Of a DNA stretch of 64,000 nt, positions 1 to 9,925 are shown piece after piece. The first letter of the stretch is position 1. Every line of letters starts with the position of its first letter. The position numbers were made by a program, and so were the translations under genes. Location: the NCBI RefSeq assembly GCF_035621355.1, contig NZ_CP141769.1:2542001-2606000 (forward strand). The letters run 5' to 3'. This DNA is from Thiobacillus sp. SCUT-2 (GTDB taxonomy: Bacteria; Pseudomonadota; Gammaproteobacteria; Burkholderiales; Thiobacillaceae). The notes beneath the pieces were generated by a model. The model was not told the origin of the DNA. It searched no databases and worked only from the letters and a program-made list of their open reading frames with translations.

Positions 1-1479
<1,479 letters not shown>

Positions 1480-1489
1480 CGCACCCCCC

Positions 1490-1508
1490 GCCCCGCCTCG
1501 CGCGGGGC
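1490..1508 (+). terminator. Weak hairpin after rpoD
   Basis: A 7-bp G+C-only stem (GCCCCGC / GCGGGGC) with a 5-nt loop lies 11 nt after the rpoD stop. It is followed by a poor T run (ATTTCGCTTT). It may terminate rpoD before the tRNA or act as an RNA-processing element. Confidence 0.4.
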
Positions 1509-1519
1509 ATTTCGCTTTC

Positions 1520-1596
<77 letters not shown>

Positions 1597-1648
1597 GTCC
1601 CCCCCGACATCAGCGATAATCCCGCCAACAAGACAGGGGGGGAGATCC

Positions 1649-2233
1649 ATGGAAGGGGAAGCCAGGAAACCCGGCGAGCGCCGGCTGCAGATTCTGCAGA
1701 CGCTCGCCGCGATGCTGCAGGAGCCGCAACCGGAAAAGATCACGACCGCCGCCCTGGCGGCCCGCATCGGCGTCTCGGAGGCGGCGCTCTACCGCCATTT
1801 TTCGAGCAAGGCGCAGATGTACGAAGGGCTGATCGAGTTCATCGAACAGACCCTGTTCGGGCTGATCGCGCGCATCATGGCCGACACCCCTTCGCCCACC
1901 GCGCAGGTGGAGGCCATCGTCGTCATGCTGCTGAACTTTGCTGCGAAGAATCCCGGCATGACCCGCGTGCTCATCGGCGACGCCCTGGTCCACGAGAACG
2001 AACGCCTGCAGAAGCGCATCAACCAGCTGCACGACCGCATCGAGGCACAGATGCGTCAATGCCTGCGGCTGGCGGGGGGAAAGCCGGCGGAACTGAGCGG
2101 GCCGTTGGCCAACCTGCTGCAGTGCGCGGTGGTGGGTCGCTGGCACCAGTTTGCCAAGAGCGGCTTTGCCCGCCCGCCGGGAACCGACATCGAACTCCTG
2201 CTCGCGCGCCTGCTCGAGGCTCACCCGGCCTGA
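1649..2233 (+). CDS. slmA: Nucleoid occlusion factor SlmA (TetR family)
   Basis: A 194-residue TetR-type protein. The N-terminal helix-turn-helix (ITTAALAARIGVSEAALYRHF, about residues 32-52) and the following stretch KAQMYEGLIEFIEQTLF match SlmA closely, as does the later INQLHDRIEAQMRQ. SlmA binds SBS sites on the chromosome and blocks FtsZ ring assembly over the nucleoid. The ATG at 1649 is chosen because a GGGGGGAGA Shine-Dalgarno sequence lies just upstream. The open frame extends further back, but that would run into the tRNA. Its 3' end overlaps the convergent moeB gene by 13 nt. Confidence 0.85.
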   Translation: MEGEARKPGERRLQILQTLAAMLQEPQPEKITTAALAARIGVSEAALYRHFSSKAQMYEGLIEFIEQTLFGLIARIMADTPSPTAQVEAIVVMLLNFAAKNPGMTRVLIGDALVHENERLQKRINQLHDRIEAQMRQCLRLAGGKPAELSGPLANLLQCAVVGRWHQFAKSGFARPPGTDIELLLARLLEAHPA

Positions 2234-2991
2234 CGCGCCGCGGACCCGCATACCGGGCAGCCCGGATCGCGCGCCACTTTCAGCATGCGCGCCTCGCTGC
2301 GCAGGCCATCCCACAGCAGCAGCCGGCCCACGAGCGCCTCGCCTACCGCGGCCAGGCATTTCAGCGCCTCGGCCGCCTGCATCGCCCCGACCACGCCGAC
2401 CAGCGGCGCGAACACGCCGTTCTCGGCGCAGCGCGCCTCCGCCTCGTGAGCCTCGTCAGGAAACAGGCAGTGATAGCAGGGGCTGTCGGCACGGCGCGAA
2501 TCGAAGACAGCCAGCTGGCCGGAGAAGCCGATCGCGGCACCCGACACGAGCGGCTTGCCGGCCGCGACGCAAGCCCGGTTGACCGCATGGCGGGTGGCGA
2601 AATTGTCCGACGCGTCGACCACCAGGTCGGCCGCCGCCACGGCCTCGCGCAGGGCCGCGCCGGCGAGTGCCTCGCGCAGCGGCTGTACCGTGATTTCCGG
2701 ATTGATGGCACGCACCGTGCGCGCGAGCGAGTCCGCCTTGTTCTCGCCGATCGCCGCCGTGGCGTGGCCGATCTGCCGCTGCAGGTTGGTCAGGTCGACC
2801 GTGTCGCCGTCGGCCAGATGCAGTCGCCCGACCCCGGCCGCCCCCAGGTAGAGCGCGACCGGGCAGCCCAGTCCGCCGGCGCCCACCACCAGCACCGACG
2901 CTTCAGCGATGCGCGTCTGGCCGGCAATGCCGACGTCGGGGAGGAGAATGTGCCGGCTGTAGCGCAAGAGCTGCGCGTCGTTCAACTCCAT
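2221..2991 (-). CDS. moeB: MoeB/ThiF-family adenylyltransferase (HesA/MoeB/ThiF)
   Basis: A 256-residue E1-like enzyme that adenylates the C-terminal glycine of a sulfur-carrier protein (MoaD or ThiS) for molybdopterin or thiamine synthesis. Visible features are the nucleotide-binding GAGGLG near residue 38, the acidic LADGDTVDLTNLQRQ segment, the DASDNFATR region, and two zinc-binding Cys pairs (CYHC and CPVC). It is the last gene of a leftward group with ctpA, envC and gpmI, an order common in betaproteobacteria. Sequence alone does not separate MoeB from ThiF; the absence of a rhodanese tail and the length favour MoeB. Confidence 0.85.
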   Translation of the reverse strand: MELNDAQLLRYSRHILLPDVGIAGQTRIAEASVLVVGAGGLGCPVALYLGAAGVGRLHLADGDTVDLTNLQRQIGHATAAIGENKADSLARTVRAINPEITVQPLREALAGAALREAVAAADLVVDASDNFATRHAVNRACVAAGKPLVSGAAIGFSGQLAVFDSRRADSPCYHCLFPDEAHEAEARCAENGVFAPLVGVVGAMQAAEALKCLAAVGEALVGRLLLWDGLRSEARMLKVARDPGCPVCGSAARQAG

Positions 2992-3003
2992 CGGGGAAGC
3001 GGC

Positions 3004-3399
3004 TTACTTGTAGCTCCGCCACTCTTCGGGCGTCTCGTCGCAATCGCCATGGAGGCGGCGCTCGTAGACCTTCATGAAGGCCTCCTGCGACTTGATGTCC
3101 GGCTCGTTCGCCGCGAGGTTGCGGCGCTGCACGCCTTCGCAGAAATATGCGAGCGCGCGTCTGAGCTTCGTAAGGAGGCTGTTGTCGAGGTGGAACCCCT
3201 GGTTCGCGAGCGCCGTTTCCAGGCCTTCCAGCGTGTACTCGCAGACATGGTAGGTCACCAGCAGCCTGCAATCGTCTGCGCCACGACCGACGCACAGGCC
3301 CTCGAGCCCCTCCAGCAAGGCGAGGGCACGCTCGGCCTGGCCGAGCGGCAACGCGTGAAAGACGATTTCGCGGCTTTTCTCGAGATCACACGGTCGCAT
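3004..3399 (-). CDS. Conserved hypothetical protein with an HMA-like N-terminal half
   Basis: A 131-residue protein I cannot name. Residues about 10-70 have the beta-alpha-beta-beta-alpha-beta pattern of a heavy-metal-associated (ferredoxin-like) fold, including the typical YTLEGLETALANQGF stretch. The metal-binding CxxC loop is replaced by ALPLGQAE, so metal binding of the usual type is unlikely. The C-terminal half is helical and charged. It sits 12 nt upstream of moeB in the same direction and is probably cotranscribed with it. The fold assignment is inference from pattern only. Confidence 0.7.
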   Translation of the reverse strand: MRPCDLEKSREIVFHALPLGQAERALALLEGLEGLCVGRGADDCRLLVTYHVCEYTLEGLETALANQGFHLDNSLLTKLRRALAYFCEGVQRRNLAANEPDIKSQEAFMKVYERRLHGDCDETPEEWRSYK

Positions 3400-3472
3400 G
3401 GCATCCCCGGGCGGCTAGGTTCTAGTCAGTATAACTCGCCGCGCCGCCGTCGCCAGCGCCGCCGTGCCGCCC

Positions 3473-4888
3473 TCAGCGCGCCTGCAGAATCTGCAGGCCC
3501 TTCAGCAGATTGAGCGCCTGGTTCACCTGGAAATCCTTCTTCGACACGACCTCGCCCGGTTCCAGCGGCGCCGGCTTCTTCTCCTTGCCGTCGGGCGGCG
3601 CGCGGTCGGCCGGCGGCGCCTTGATGACCTCGCTCGGCTTGTCCTGCGGCGCCGCGTCCCCGCCGTTCGGGTTGGCGAGATGGTGCTGGAGGTCCGCCTC
3701 GCGGATGCCCATGCCATCCTCCTCAGACGGCATGGAGGGATCCTCGACCACGATATCCGGCTCGATGCCCTTGGCCTGGATCGAACGCCCGCTCGGCGTG
3801 AAATAGCGCGCGGTCGTGAGCTTGATCGCCGTGCCGTTGCCGAGCGGCAGGATGGTCTGCACCGAGCCCTTGCCGAAGGTGCGGGTACCCATGAGGACGG
3901 CCCGCTTCTGATCCTGCAGCGCACCCGCCACGATTTCCGAGGCCGAAGCGGAACCGCCGTTGACCAGCACGACCATCGGCACCTGCTTGACGCCCTCCGG
4001 CAGGCTCTTCAGGAAGTCGCTCTGCATCGGGCGCAGATAGTTCTCGGGACTCGCGGTCAGGCGCATCTTGGCGTCCTCGGTGCGGCCGTCCGTGTAGACC
4101 ACGAGGCTGTCCGGCTTGAGGAAGGCGGCGGCCACGGCGACGGCACCGTTGAGCAGGCCGCCCGGGTCGTTGCGCAGGTCGAGGATCAGGCCCTTGAGCG
4201 GCGCCTTGTTTTCCTTGTAGAGCTTGTCGAGCGCGTCGGCCAGCAATTCGCCCGTATGCTCCTGGAACTGCGTCACGCGCACATAACCGTAGCCGCTCTC
4301 GAGGAGCTTGAACTTGACGCTGCGAATCTTGATCACGGCGCGGGTCAGCGTCAGCACGATGGGCTTGTCGACGCCCTTGCGCGCGATCGTGAGCCTGATC
4401 GTCGATCCCGGCTTGCCGCGCATGCGCTTGACCGCATCGTTGAGGCTCATGCCCTTCACCGGCGTGTCGTCGAGCTTGACGATCAGGTCGCCAGGCTTGA
4501 CCCCGGCCTTGAAGGCGGGCGTATCCTCGATCGGCGACACCACCTTGACGAAGCCGTCCTCCATGCCGACCTCGATGCCGAGGCCGCCGAACTCGCCCTG
4601 CGTGCCGACCTGGAGATCCTTGAAGCCTTCCGTGTCGAGGTAGGCCGAGTGCGGATCCAGCCCCGAAAGCATCCCGTTGATGGCGGAGTCGATCAGCTTC
4701 TTGTCGCCGACCGGTTCGACGTAATCGCTCTTGATGCGCGCGAACACGTCGGTGAACGCGCGCAATTCCTCGACCGGCAACGCCGTCGCCGCGTCCTTGT
4801 CGGCGATCGCCGAGAGATTGAGCGTCATCGCCGCGCCGGCCAGAACGCCAGCCAGACCGACGAGCACGAATTTAGCCTTGTGTGTCAT
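3473..4888 (-). CDS. ctpA: C-terminal processing peptidase CtpA (S41 family)
   Basis: A 471-residue periplasmic serine protease. An N-terminal signal/membrane segment (about residues 7-28) is followed by a PDZ domain (about 95-165, with EFGGLGIEVGMEDG) and the S41 catalytic domain. The Ser/Lys dyad is visible as SASASEIVAGALQD and, about 25 residues later, the Lys of RTFGKGSVQ. The C-terminal 90 residues are Pro/Lys-rich. It starts 1 nt after the envC stop, so the two are translationally linked. CtpA-type proteases often regulate murein hydrolases, which fits its pairing with envC. Confidence 0.93.
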   Translation of the reverse strand: MTHKAKFVLVGLAGVLAGAAMTLNLSAIADKDAATALPVEELRAFTDVFARIKSDYVEPVGDKKLIDSAINGMLSGLDPHSAYLDTEGFKDLQVGTQGEFGGLGIEVGMEDGFVKVVSPIEDTPAFKAGVKPGDLIVKLDDTPVKGMSLNDAVKRMRGKPGSTIRLTIARKGVDKPIVLTLTRAVIKIRSVKFKLLESGYGYVRVTQFQEHTGELLADALDKLYKENKAPLKGLILDLRNDPGGLLNGAVAVAAAFLKPDSLVVYTDGRTEDAKMRLTASPENYLRPMQSDFLKSLPEGVKQVPMVVLVNGGSASASEIVAGALQDQKRAVLMGTRTFGKGSVQTILPLGNGTAIKLTTARYFTPSGRSIQAKGIEPDIVVEDPSMPSEEDGMGIREADLQHHLANPNGGDAAPQDKPSEVIKAPPADRAPPDGKEKKPAPLEPGEVVSKKDFQVNQALNLLKGLQILQAR

Positions 4889-4889
4889 C

Positions 4890-6140
4890 TCACTTCACCC
4901 AATCGAGGGGGTTTACGGGGCGGCTCTGGTGCCGCATTTCAAAGTACAGGCCCGGCTCGGGCTGGCCGCCGCTGTTGCCGACCGCGGCGATGGCGTCACC
5001 GCCCTGGACGCGGTCGCCCACCTGCTTATACAGACTTTCATTATTGCTGTATAGGCTCATGTAGCCGTCGCCATGGTCGATGATGATGAGGTTGCCGAAG
5101 CCGCGCAGCCACTCGGCAAACACCACCTGGCCGGCCGCGATCGCCTTCACCGCCGTACCCTGGGCCGCGCGGATGAACAGACCCTTCCAGTTCAGCCCGC
5201 CGCCCTCTCTCGGAGCGCCAAAGCGGTTCATCAGTTCCCCGGCGACGGGCAGATGCAGCAGACCTTTCAGGCGGGCGAAGGGCTGGTTCGAGCGGAACGG
5301 AACGGGCGTCTCGCTGTTCACCGCGACCGGGCGCCGCGCCGACGCCGACTGGCCGCGCGCGCTTTCCTGCTTCTGCTGCGCCTGCTGGGCCGCCCGGGCA
5401 CGCGCGGCCTCGCGCGCCGCCTGCTGCGCCATGAGCCGGTTGAGCCGTTCGACCAGGTCGGTCAGGCTGCGCTCGTCCCGCCTGAGCGTGGCAATCTCGC
5501 GTCGCTGCCGCTGGATCTTCACCGACAGCTTCTGCAGCACGGCTTCGCGGGCCCGCTTGTCCGCCAGCAGCTTCGCCTGCTCCGCCTCGTGCGCCGCGCG
5601 CAGCCGGGCCAGTTCGCCGTTCTTCTGGCTGGCCTCCTCCTCGAGGTGCGCGAGTTGCGCGAGATCTGCGCGCAGGCTGTCGATCATCGCCTGCTGGGCG
5701 TGCGACAGGCGTGACAGGTAGCGCAGGTCGCGCGCGGTCTGGTTGGGATCGCCGCCATTGAGAATGAGCTTGAGCGCCTCGCCCTGCCCCCGGGTATAGG
5801 CGCCCCGCAGCGCCTGCGCCAGGTGGGCCTGCTGCTGGCGCACGCGCGCCGACGTCGCGTCGGCTTGTTCGCGCAGGCCCTGCAGTTCGCCCGCGGTGCG
5901 CTCGCGTTCGCCGTCCAGCTGGCGCATCTGCCGCACGCTGCTGCTGATCGCCCGCTCCGATTCCCGCAGGTCGTCGGCCGCCTCCTGGCGATGCGCCTGG
6001 GTGGCGTTGAAATCCTGCTGCAAGGTCTGCAGCCGCTGCTTGAGGGCGTCGAGTTCCGATCGCTTGCGATCGACCTGGCTGGCGCCCACGCAGAGGGGCA
6101 CGCAGAGCCCGAGCAGGACGAATAGGGAGTTGGCCTTCAC
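4890..6140 (-). CDS. envC: Murein hydrolase activator EnvC (degenerate LytM/M23)
   Basis: A 416-residue periplasmic protein with a signal peptide (cleavage near VGA-S), a long coiled coil rich in Gln/Arg/Glu (about 25-260) and a C-terminal M23/LytM domain (about 295-416). The usual zinc ligands are missing: the HxxxD segment is replaced by FGAPREGGGLNW and the HxH by SLYSNN. This is the hallmark of EnvC-type activators, which switch on cell-division amidases instead of cutting peptidoglycan themselves. It lies between gpmI and ctpA in one leftward operon. Confidence 0.9.
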   Translation of the reverse strand: MKANSLFVLLGLCVPLCVGASQVDRKRSELDALKQRLQTLQQDFNATQAHRQEAADDLRESERAISSSVRQMRQLDGERERTAGELQGLREQADATSARVRQQQAHLAQALRGAYTRGQGEALKLILNGGDPNQTARDLRYLSRLSHAQQAMIDSLRADLAQLAHLEEEASQKNGELARLRAAHEAEQAKLLADKRAREAVLQKLSVKIQRQRREIATLRRDERSLTDLVERLNRLMAQQAAREAARARAAQQAQQKQESARGQSASARRPVAVNSETPVPFRSNQPFARLKGLLHLPVAGELMNRFGAPREGGGLNWKGLFIRAAQGTAVKAIAAGQVVFAEWLRGFGNLIIIDHGDGYMSLYSNNESLYKQVGDRVQGGDAIAAVGNSGGQPEPGLYFEMRHQSRPVNPLDWVK

Positions 6141-6169
6141 CCTGTCGAGCTTACCCGAAGCGGGCGGCC

Positions 6170-7711
6170 TTACTCAAACCGAACCAGCGCCTCGCCAGTC
6201 ATCTCCGGGGGTTGTCCCACCCCCATCAGTTTCAGCAAGGTCGGGCTGATGTCCTCGAGCGCGCCGGTTTCCGCGAGGGTGATCCGGCGCGGGCCGATGC
6301 AAATCAGCGGCACCAGGTTCATGGTGTGCGCCGTGTGCGGCTGGCCGGTCTCGGCGTCGCGCATCAGCTCGGCGTTGCCATGGTCCGCAGTGACGAGCAC
6401 CTCGCCGCCGCGCGCGAGCTGGGCCTCGACCACGCGGCCGAGACAGGTGTCGACGGTCTCGATTGCCTTGATCGCGGCCTGCAGGTCGCCGGTATGCCCG
6501 ACCATGTCCGGGTTGGCATAGTTGCAGATGATGAGGTCGTACTGCTTGCCGTTGATCGCGGCGAGCAGCTTCTCGGTGACCTCGAACGCGCTCATTTCCG
6601 GCTTGAGGTCGTAGGTCGCCACGTCGGGCGACGGTACCAGCACGCGATCCTCGCCCGGGAACGAGATTTCCTCGCCGCCGTTGAAGAAGAAGGTGACGTG
6701 CGGGTATTTCTCCGTCTCGGCGATGCGCAGTTGGCGCATGCCCAGATTCGCGACGTATTCGCCGAGGCCGTTCTTGATCCGTTCGGGCGGAAAGGCCACC
6801 GCGACGTCGAAATCGTCGCTGTATCCGGTCAGCGTGCAATACGTCGACAGGCGAGGAGTGATTTCGCGCTCGAATTCGCTGAAGTCCGCCTCGATGAACG
6901 GACGCGACAGCTGGCGCGCGCGGTCGGAACGGAAATTCATGAACACGACGGCGTCGCCGTCTTCCATCCTCACCGGCTTGCCGTCGGCCGGCAGGATCGC
7001 CGTCGCCTTGACGAACTCGTCGGTCTCGCCGCGCGCATAGGCGGCCTCCAGCCCGGCCACCGCGTCCGGCGCCTGGAACTCCGCGCGCCCCTGGGTCAGC
7101 AGGTCGTAGGCGGCCTTGACCCGCTGCCAGCGGCGGTCGCGGTCCATCGCGTAATAGCGCCCGATCATCGACGCGACGTGGCCGACGCCGATCTCCGCGA
7201 TCTTGTCGTTGAGGCGGCGCAGATAGACGTCGGCGCTCTTGGGGGGCGTGTCGCGCCCATCCAGAAACACGTGCAGGCAGACCTTGTGCAGGCCTTCGCG
7301 CCGGGCCAGTTCGAGGAGTGCGTGGAAATGCGATTCATGACTGTGCACGCCGCCGTCCGACAGCAGGCCGAGCACATGCAGCGTCTTGCCGTTGTCGCGT
7401 GCCAGATGCACCGCATTGAGAAGGGCGGGGTTGGTATAGAAATAGCCGGATTCGATGGCGCGGTCGATGCGCGTGAACTCCTGGTACACGACCCTTCCCG
7501 CGCCGATGTTGAGGTGACCCACCTCGGAATTGCCCATCTGCCCCTTGGGCAGCCCCACTTCCGATTCGGATGCATGAATCAGCGTGTGCGGATACTGCTT
7601 CCACAGCCGGTCCCAGTTCGGCTTGTTGGCCTGCGCGATCGCATTGTCCGCGCGCTCACTGCGGCAACCAAATCCGTCGAGGATGATGAGCAAAACCGGC
7701 ACGGTCTTCAT
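6170..7711 (-). CDS. gpmI: 2,3-bisphosphoglycerate-independent phosphoglycerate mutase
   Basis: A 513-residue manganese-dependent enzyme interconverting 3- and 2-phosphoglycerate in glycolysis and gluconeogenesis. The phosphatase-like metal site is seen in LILDGFG near the N-terminus, and the phosphorylated Ser in MGNSEVGHLNIGAGR (about residue 63). The second metal cluster is seen in CNYANPDMVGHTG and TADHGNAE. The length is normal for the family. It is the first gene of the leftward envC-ctpA-moeB group, and its upstream region is shared with the divergent ArsR-type regulator. Confidence 0.97.
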   Translation of the reverse strand: MKTVPVLLIILDGFGCRSERADNAIAQANKPNWDRLWKQYPHTLIHASESEVGLPKGQMGNSEVGHLNIGAGRVVYQEFTRIDRAIESGYFYTNPALLNAVHLARDNGKTLHVLGLLSDGGVHSHESHFHALLELARREGLHKVCLHVFLDGRDTPPKSADVYLRRLNDKIAEIGVGHVASMIGRYYAMDRDRRWQRVKAAYDLLTQGRAEFQAPDAVAGLEAAYARGETDEFVKATAILPADGKPVRMEDGDAVVFMNFRSDRARQLSRPFIEADFSEFEREITPRLSTYCTLTGYSDDFDVAVAFPPERIKNGLGEYVANLGMRQLRIAETEKYPHVTFFFNGGEEISFPGEDRVLVPSPDVATYDLKPEMSAFEVTEKLLAAINGKQYDLIICNYANPDMVGHTGDLQAAIKAIETVDTCLGRVVEAQLARGGEVLVTADHGNAELMRDAETGQPHTAHTMNLVPLICIGPRRITLAETGALEDISPTLLKLMGVGQPPEMTGEALVRFE

Positions 7712-7752
7712 GAAAAAGTTTCGATAAGTTGGCTTGTTTTCGTGGAAATATT

Positions 7753-7771
7753 TTAATATATGCGTGATTGC
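7753..7771 (+). promoter_or_regulatory. Candidate operator copy 1 for the ArsR-type regulator
   Basis: The motif TTAATATAT-N5-ATTGC occurs here, 104 nt before the regulator start, inside an unusually AT-rich stretch between gpmI and the regulator. The same motif with identical spacing occurs upstream of the tolC-type gene at 8455. A GATTGC-N10-GCAATC dyad (7766-7787) overlaps the right end. BigR/YgaV-type repressors bind AT-rich dyads. Binding here is inference. Confidence 0.5.
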
Positions 7772-7874
7772 TTATCTATACGCAATCTGCATTGTTTGGA
7801 CGAAACGCGGCGCGTGGCGGTACCGGTGTGACACGGCGGCCACGGGCGCGGCGCTAAGGATCGAGGAACGAAAT

Positions 7875-8201
7875 ATGTCTGCAACTGACTGGGACGAAGT
7901 GGACCTGATGGACAAGGACGAGCACATCGAGCAGGCCTCGCGTGCCATGAAGGCCATGTCGCACCCGCTTCGGCTGAAGATACTCTGTGTCCTCGGCGAC
8001 AAGGAAGTGAGCGTGCAGGACATCGTCGACCATGTCGGTACCTCGCAGAGCAACATCTCGCAGCACCTCGCCATCCTGCGCGACAAGGGCGTGCTGCGCA
8101 CCCGCAAGGACGCCAACCGCGTCTTCTATCGCGTGGGCGACACCCGGACCCTGAAGCTGCTCGGCATGATGCGCGACGTGTTCTGCGGATTCACCAAATA
8201 G
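7875..8201 (+). CDS. ArsR-family transcriptional regulator, BigR/SqrR/YgaV-like (putative persulfide sensor)
   Basis: A 108-residue winged-helix protein. The helix-turn-helix lies in VQDIVDHVGTSQSNISQHLAILR (about residues 47-69). Cys38 (RLKILCVL) and Cys104 (MMRDVFCGF) are its only two cysteines, 66 residues apart. In BigR, SqrR and YgaV two cysteines with this spacing form a polysulfide bridge that releases DNA. The MSHPxRLxILC start of the domain also resembles YgaV. The ATG is chosen for the GAGGAACG ribosome site. Typical metal-binding ArsR/SmtB motifs (CxC in alpha3, alpha5 His/Asp sites) are not evident. It likely controls itself and the downstream pump through the repeated motif described separately. 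Confidence 0.88.
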   Translation: MSATDWDEVDLMDKDEHIEQASRAMKAMSHPLRLKILCVLGDKEVSVQDIVDHVGTSQSNISQHLAILRDKGVLRTRKDANRVFYRVGDTRTLKLLGMMRDVFCGFTK

Positions 8202-8219
8202 GCCACCCCCCTCCCCTGC

Positions 8220-8253
8220 ACAGGCCCGGCGCGCGAAAGCGTGCCGGGCCTGT
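8220..8253 (+). terminator. Strong GNRA-loop hairpin after the ArsR-type regulator
   Basis: A 15-bp stem (ACAGGCCCGGCGCGC paired with GCGTGCCGGGCCTGT, one G-T wobble) closes on a GAAA tetraloop and is followed by TCGCTTT. It separates the regulator transcript from the efflux operon. The whole 322-nt gap between the two genes holds this hairpin on its left, G+C-rich sequence without visible genes in the middle, and the AT-rich motif at its right end. Confidence 0.7.
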
Positions 8254-8454
8254 TCGCTTTCCACGGTCCCGGAAATGACCGAAGCACGGGCGCCCGCCCC
8301 TGGCGCGGCGGAATGCGCGACGCGTCCGTCCGCCTTTTCGTCCTATATATTCAACCAGAGCGGTCGGGTACGCTGACATGATGTTTCCACCCGAAGCCTG
8401 CGAGCGCCTGCGCCGGTGTGATCGACGCGTGGCCGGTGGAAAGTGGAATAGACA

Positions 8455-8473
8455 TTAATATATAATTAATTGC
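8455..8473 (+). promoter_or_regulatory. Candidate operator copy 2, upstream of the efflux operon
   Basis: This is the second copy of TTAATATAT-N5-ATTGC, 51 nt before the TolC-type start codon. It is followed by TAATATTTATCGC, which also resembles the sequence after copy 1. The location suits repression by promoter occlusion. No clear sigma-70 -35/-10 pair stands out in the AT-rich block, so the promoter itself is not assigned. Confidence 0.5.
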
Positions 8474-8523
8474 TAATATTTATCGCGCGCGCCTATTGCG
8501 AACCCATACAACGAGGGGCATTC

Positions 8524-9915
8524 ATGCGGCTCACAAAAACGAATCCAGGTCGGGTGAAAGCGCTGGCTCTGCTATGTCTATCGGTATTTTCCGCCGGGGC
8601 GGCAGCGGAAACGCTGGACTTCGCCCAGGCCGTGCAGCGCGCACTGGACCGGAATCCGGACATCCTCGTCGCGGGCGCACAAGTCGCGCAGGCGCAAGCG
8701 GCCGTCAGGCAGAGTGAAGGGGCGCGTCTGCCGAAGGTGACGGCTTCGTTCAACGTCACCCGCACCGACGATGCCCTTAACGCCTTCGGCCTCAAGCTGT
8801 CGCAGCGCAACGCCACGTTCAACGACTTCGGCGCGGCGGAATTCACGGGCCCGACGGCGCTGAACGTCGCGCCGCACAATCTCAACTACCCCGACCCCGT
8901 CAACAATTTCAACGCGCGCCTGGAAGCCCAGCTGCCGATCTACACCGGCGGCATGATCACCGGCTACAACGAGCAGGCCAACGCCTATCTGCGCGCAGCC
9001 CGCCAGGGCGACGCGATGGCGCGCCAGAAGGTGATTTTCGACGTGCTGCGCGCCTACGAAGGCGTGCACACCGCGCGCGCCTACGAGGATGTCGCCAGGC
9101 TGGCGCGCAGCGCCGCCGAGTCCTACGTCAAGACCATCGGCAACCTGCTCAAGGGCGGCGTGGTCGTCAAGAGCGACCTGCTCTCGGCGCAGGTCCATCT
9201 GGAGGACGTCAAGGTCCAGCAGGCCCAGGCCGAAAACGCCGTCGGGCAGGCGCTGGACCAGCTCCACCTGCTGCTCGGCACGCCGCTGACGGCACCGCTC
9301 GACGTGGCGGGCACCGTGGAAGTCAGGCCGCTTGCCGGCACGCTCGCCGACTACCAGAGCGAGGCGCTCAAGTCCAATCCCGGCCTCGCCGCATTGCGCA
9401 ACCAGGTCGACGCCGCGCAGGCCGCCGTCAAGGTCGCGCGCGCCGGCCGGTATCCCCAGGCCGGCCTGCTCGCGCGTTTCGACACCAACGACAAGAACGC
9501 CGGGTTCGATGCGCACTCCTACACGCTGGGCGGCCAGGTGTCGTGGCAGCTGTTCGACGGCGGCGTGACCAGCGGCGCCATCCAGCGGGCCCAAGCCAGC
9601 CGCGAAGAGCTCGCCGCCAAGCTCCAGCAGGCCGAGAACGGCATCGCATACCAGGTGGCGGAGGCGTGGCGGCGCGCCGACGAGGCGCAACGCCGGGTCA
9701 CGGCACGCGAGCTCGCGGTGAGCCAGGCCGAGGAAGCCCAGCGCCTGGTGCAGAAGCGCTACGCCAGCGGTGTCACGACCATCACCGAGCTGCTGGGCGC
9801 CCAGGCCCAGCTCGACAAGGCGCGGGCGGACCTGGTCGCCGCCCGCTACGACCTCAAGGTGCAACGCGCCAATGCCCGCCTGGTGACAGGCCGCCTGCAA
9901 CCGGACCACATGTGA
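8524..9915 (+). CDS. TolC-family outer membrane efflux protein
   Basis: A 463-residue outer-membrane channel of the TolC/OEP family. A signal peptide (KALALLCLSVFSAGAAA) is followed by two homologous helical halves rich in Ala/Gln/Glu, with the typical end motif GVTTITELLGAQAQLDKARADL. The ATG at 8524 is preceded by GAGGGG and gives a clean signal peptide. It is the first gene of a rightward tripartite efflux operon, with 10 nt before the adaptor gene. Substrate cannot be read from the sequence. Confidence 0.9.
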   Translation: MRLTKTNPGRVKALALLCLSVFSAGAAAETLDFAQAVQRALDRNPDILVAGAQVAQAQAAVRQSEGARLPKVTASFNVTRTDDALNAFGLKLSQRNATFNDFGAAEFTGPTALNVAPHNLNYPDPVNNFNARLEAQLPIYTGGMITGYNEQANAYLRAARQGDAMARQKVIFDVLRAYEGVHTARAYEDVARLARSAAESYVKTIGNLLKGGVVVKSDLLSAQVHLEDVKVQQAQAENAVGQALDQLHLLLGTPLTAPLDVAGTVEVRPLAGTLADYQSEALKSNPGLAALRNQVDAAQAAVKVARAGRYPQAGLLARFDTNDKNAGFDAHSYTLGGQVSWQLFDGGVTSGAIQRAQASREELAAKLQQAENGIAYQVAEAWRRADEAQRRVTARELAVSQAEEAQRLVQKRYASGVTTITELLGAQAQLDKARADLVAARYDLKVQRANARLVTGRLQPDHM

Positions 9916-9925
9916 GCGATCCGAT

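Noticed and set aside
4890..6140. Active M23 endopeptidase
   Set aside because: Zinc-binding His/Asp residues are absent, which fits EnvC-type activators.
7875..8201. Arsenic- or metal-sensing ArsR/SmtB repressor
   Set aside because: No ELCVCDL-type or alpha5 metal site is visible, and the two Cys have BigR/SqrR spacing; no arsenic genes are nearby.
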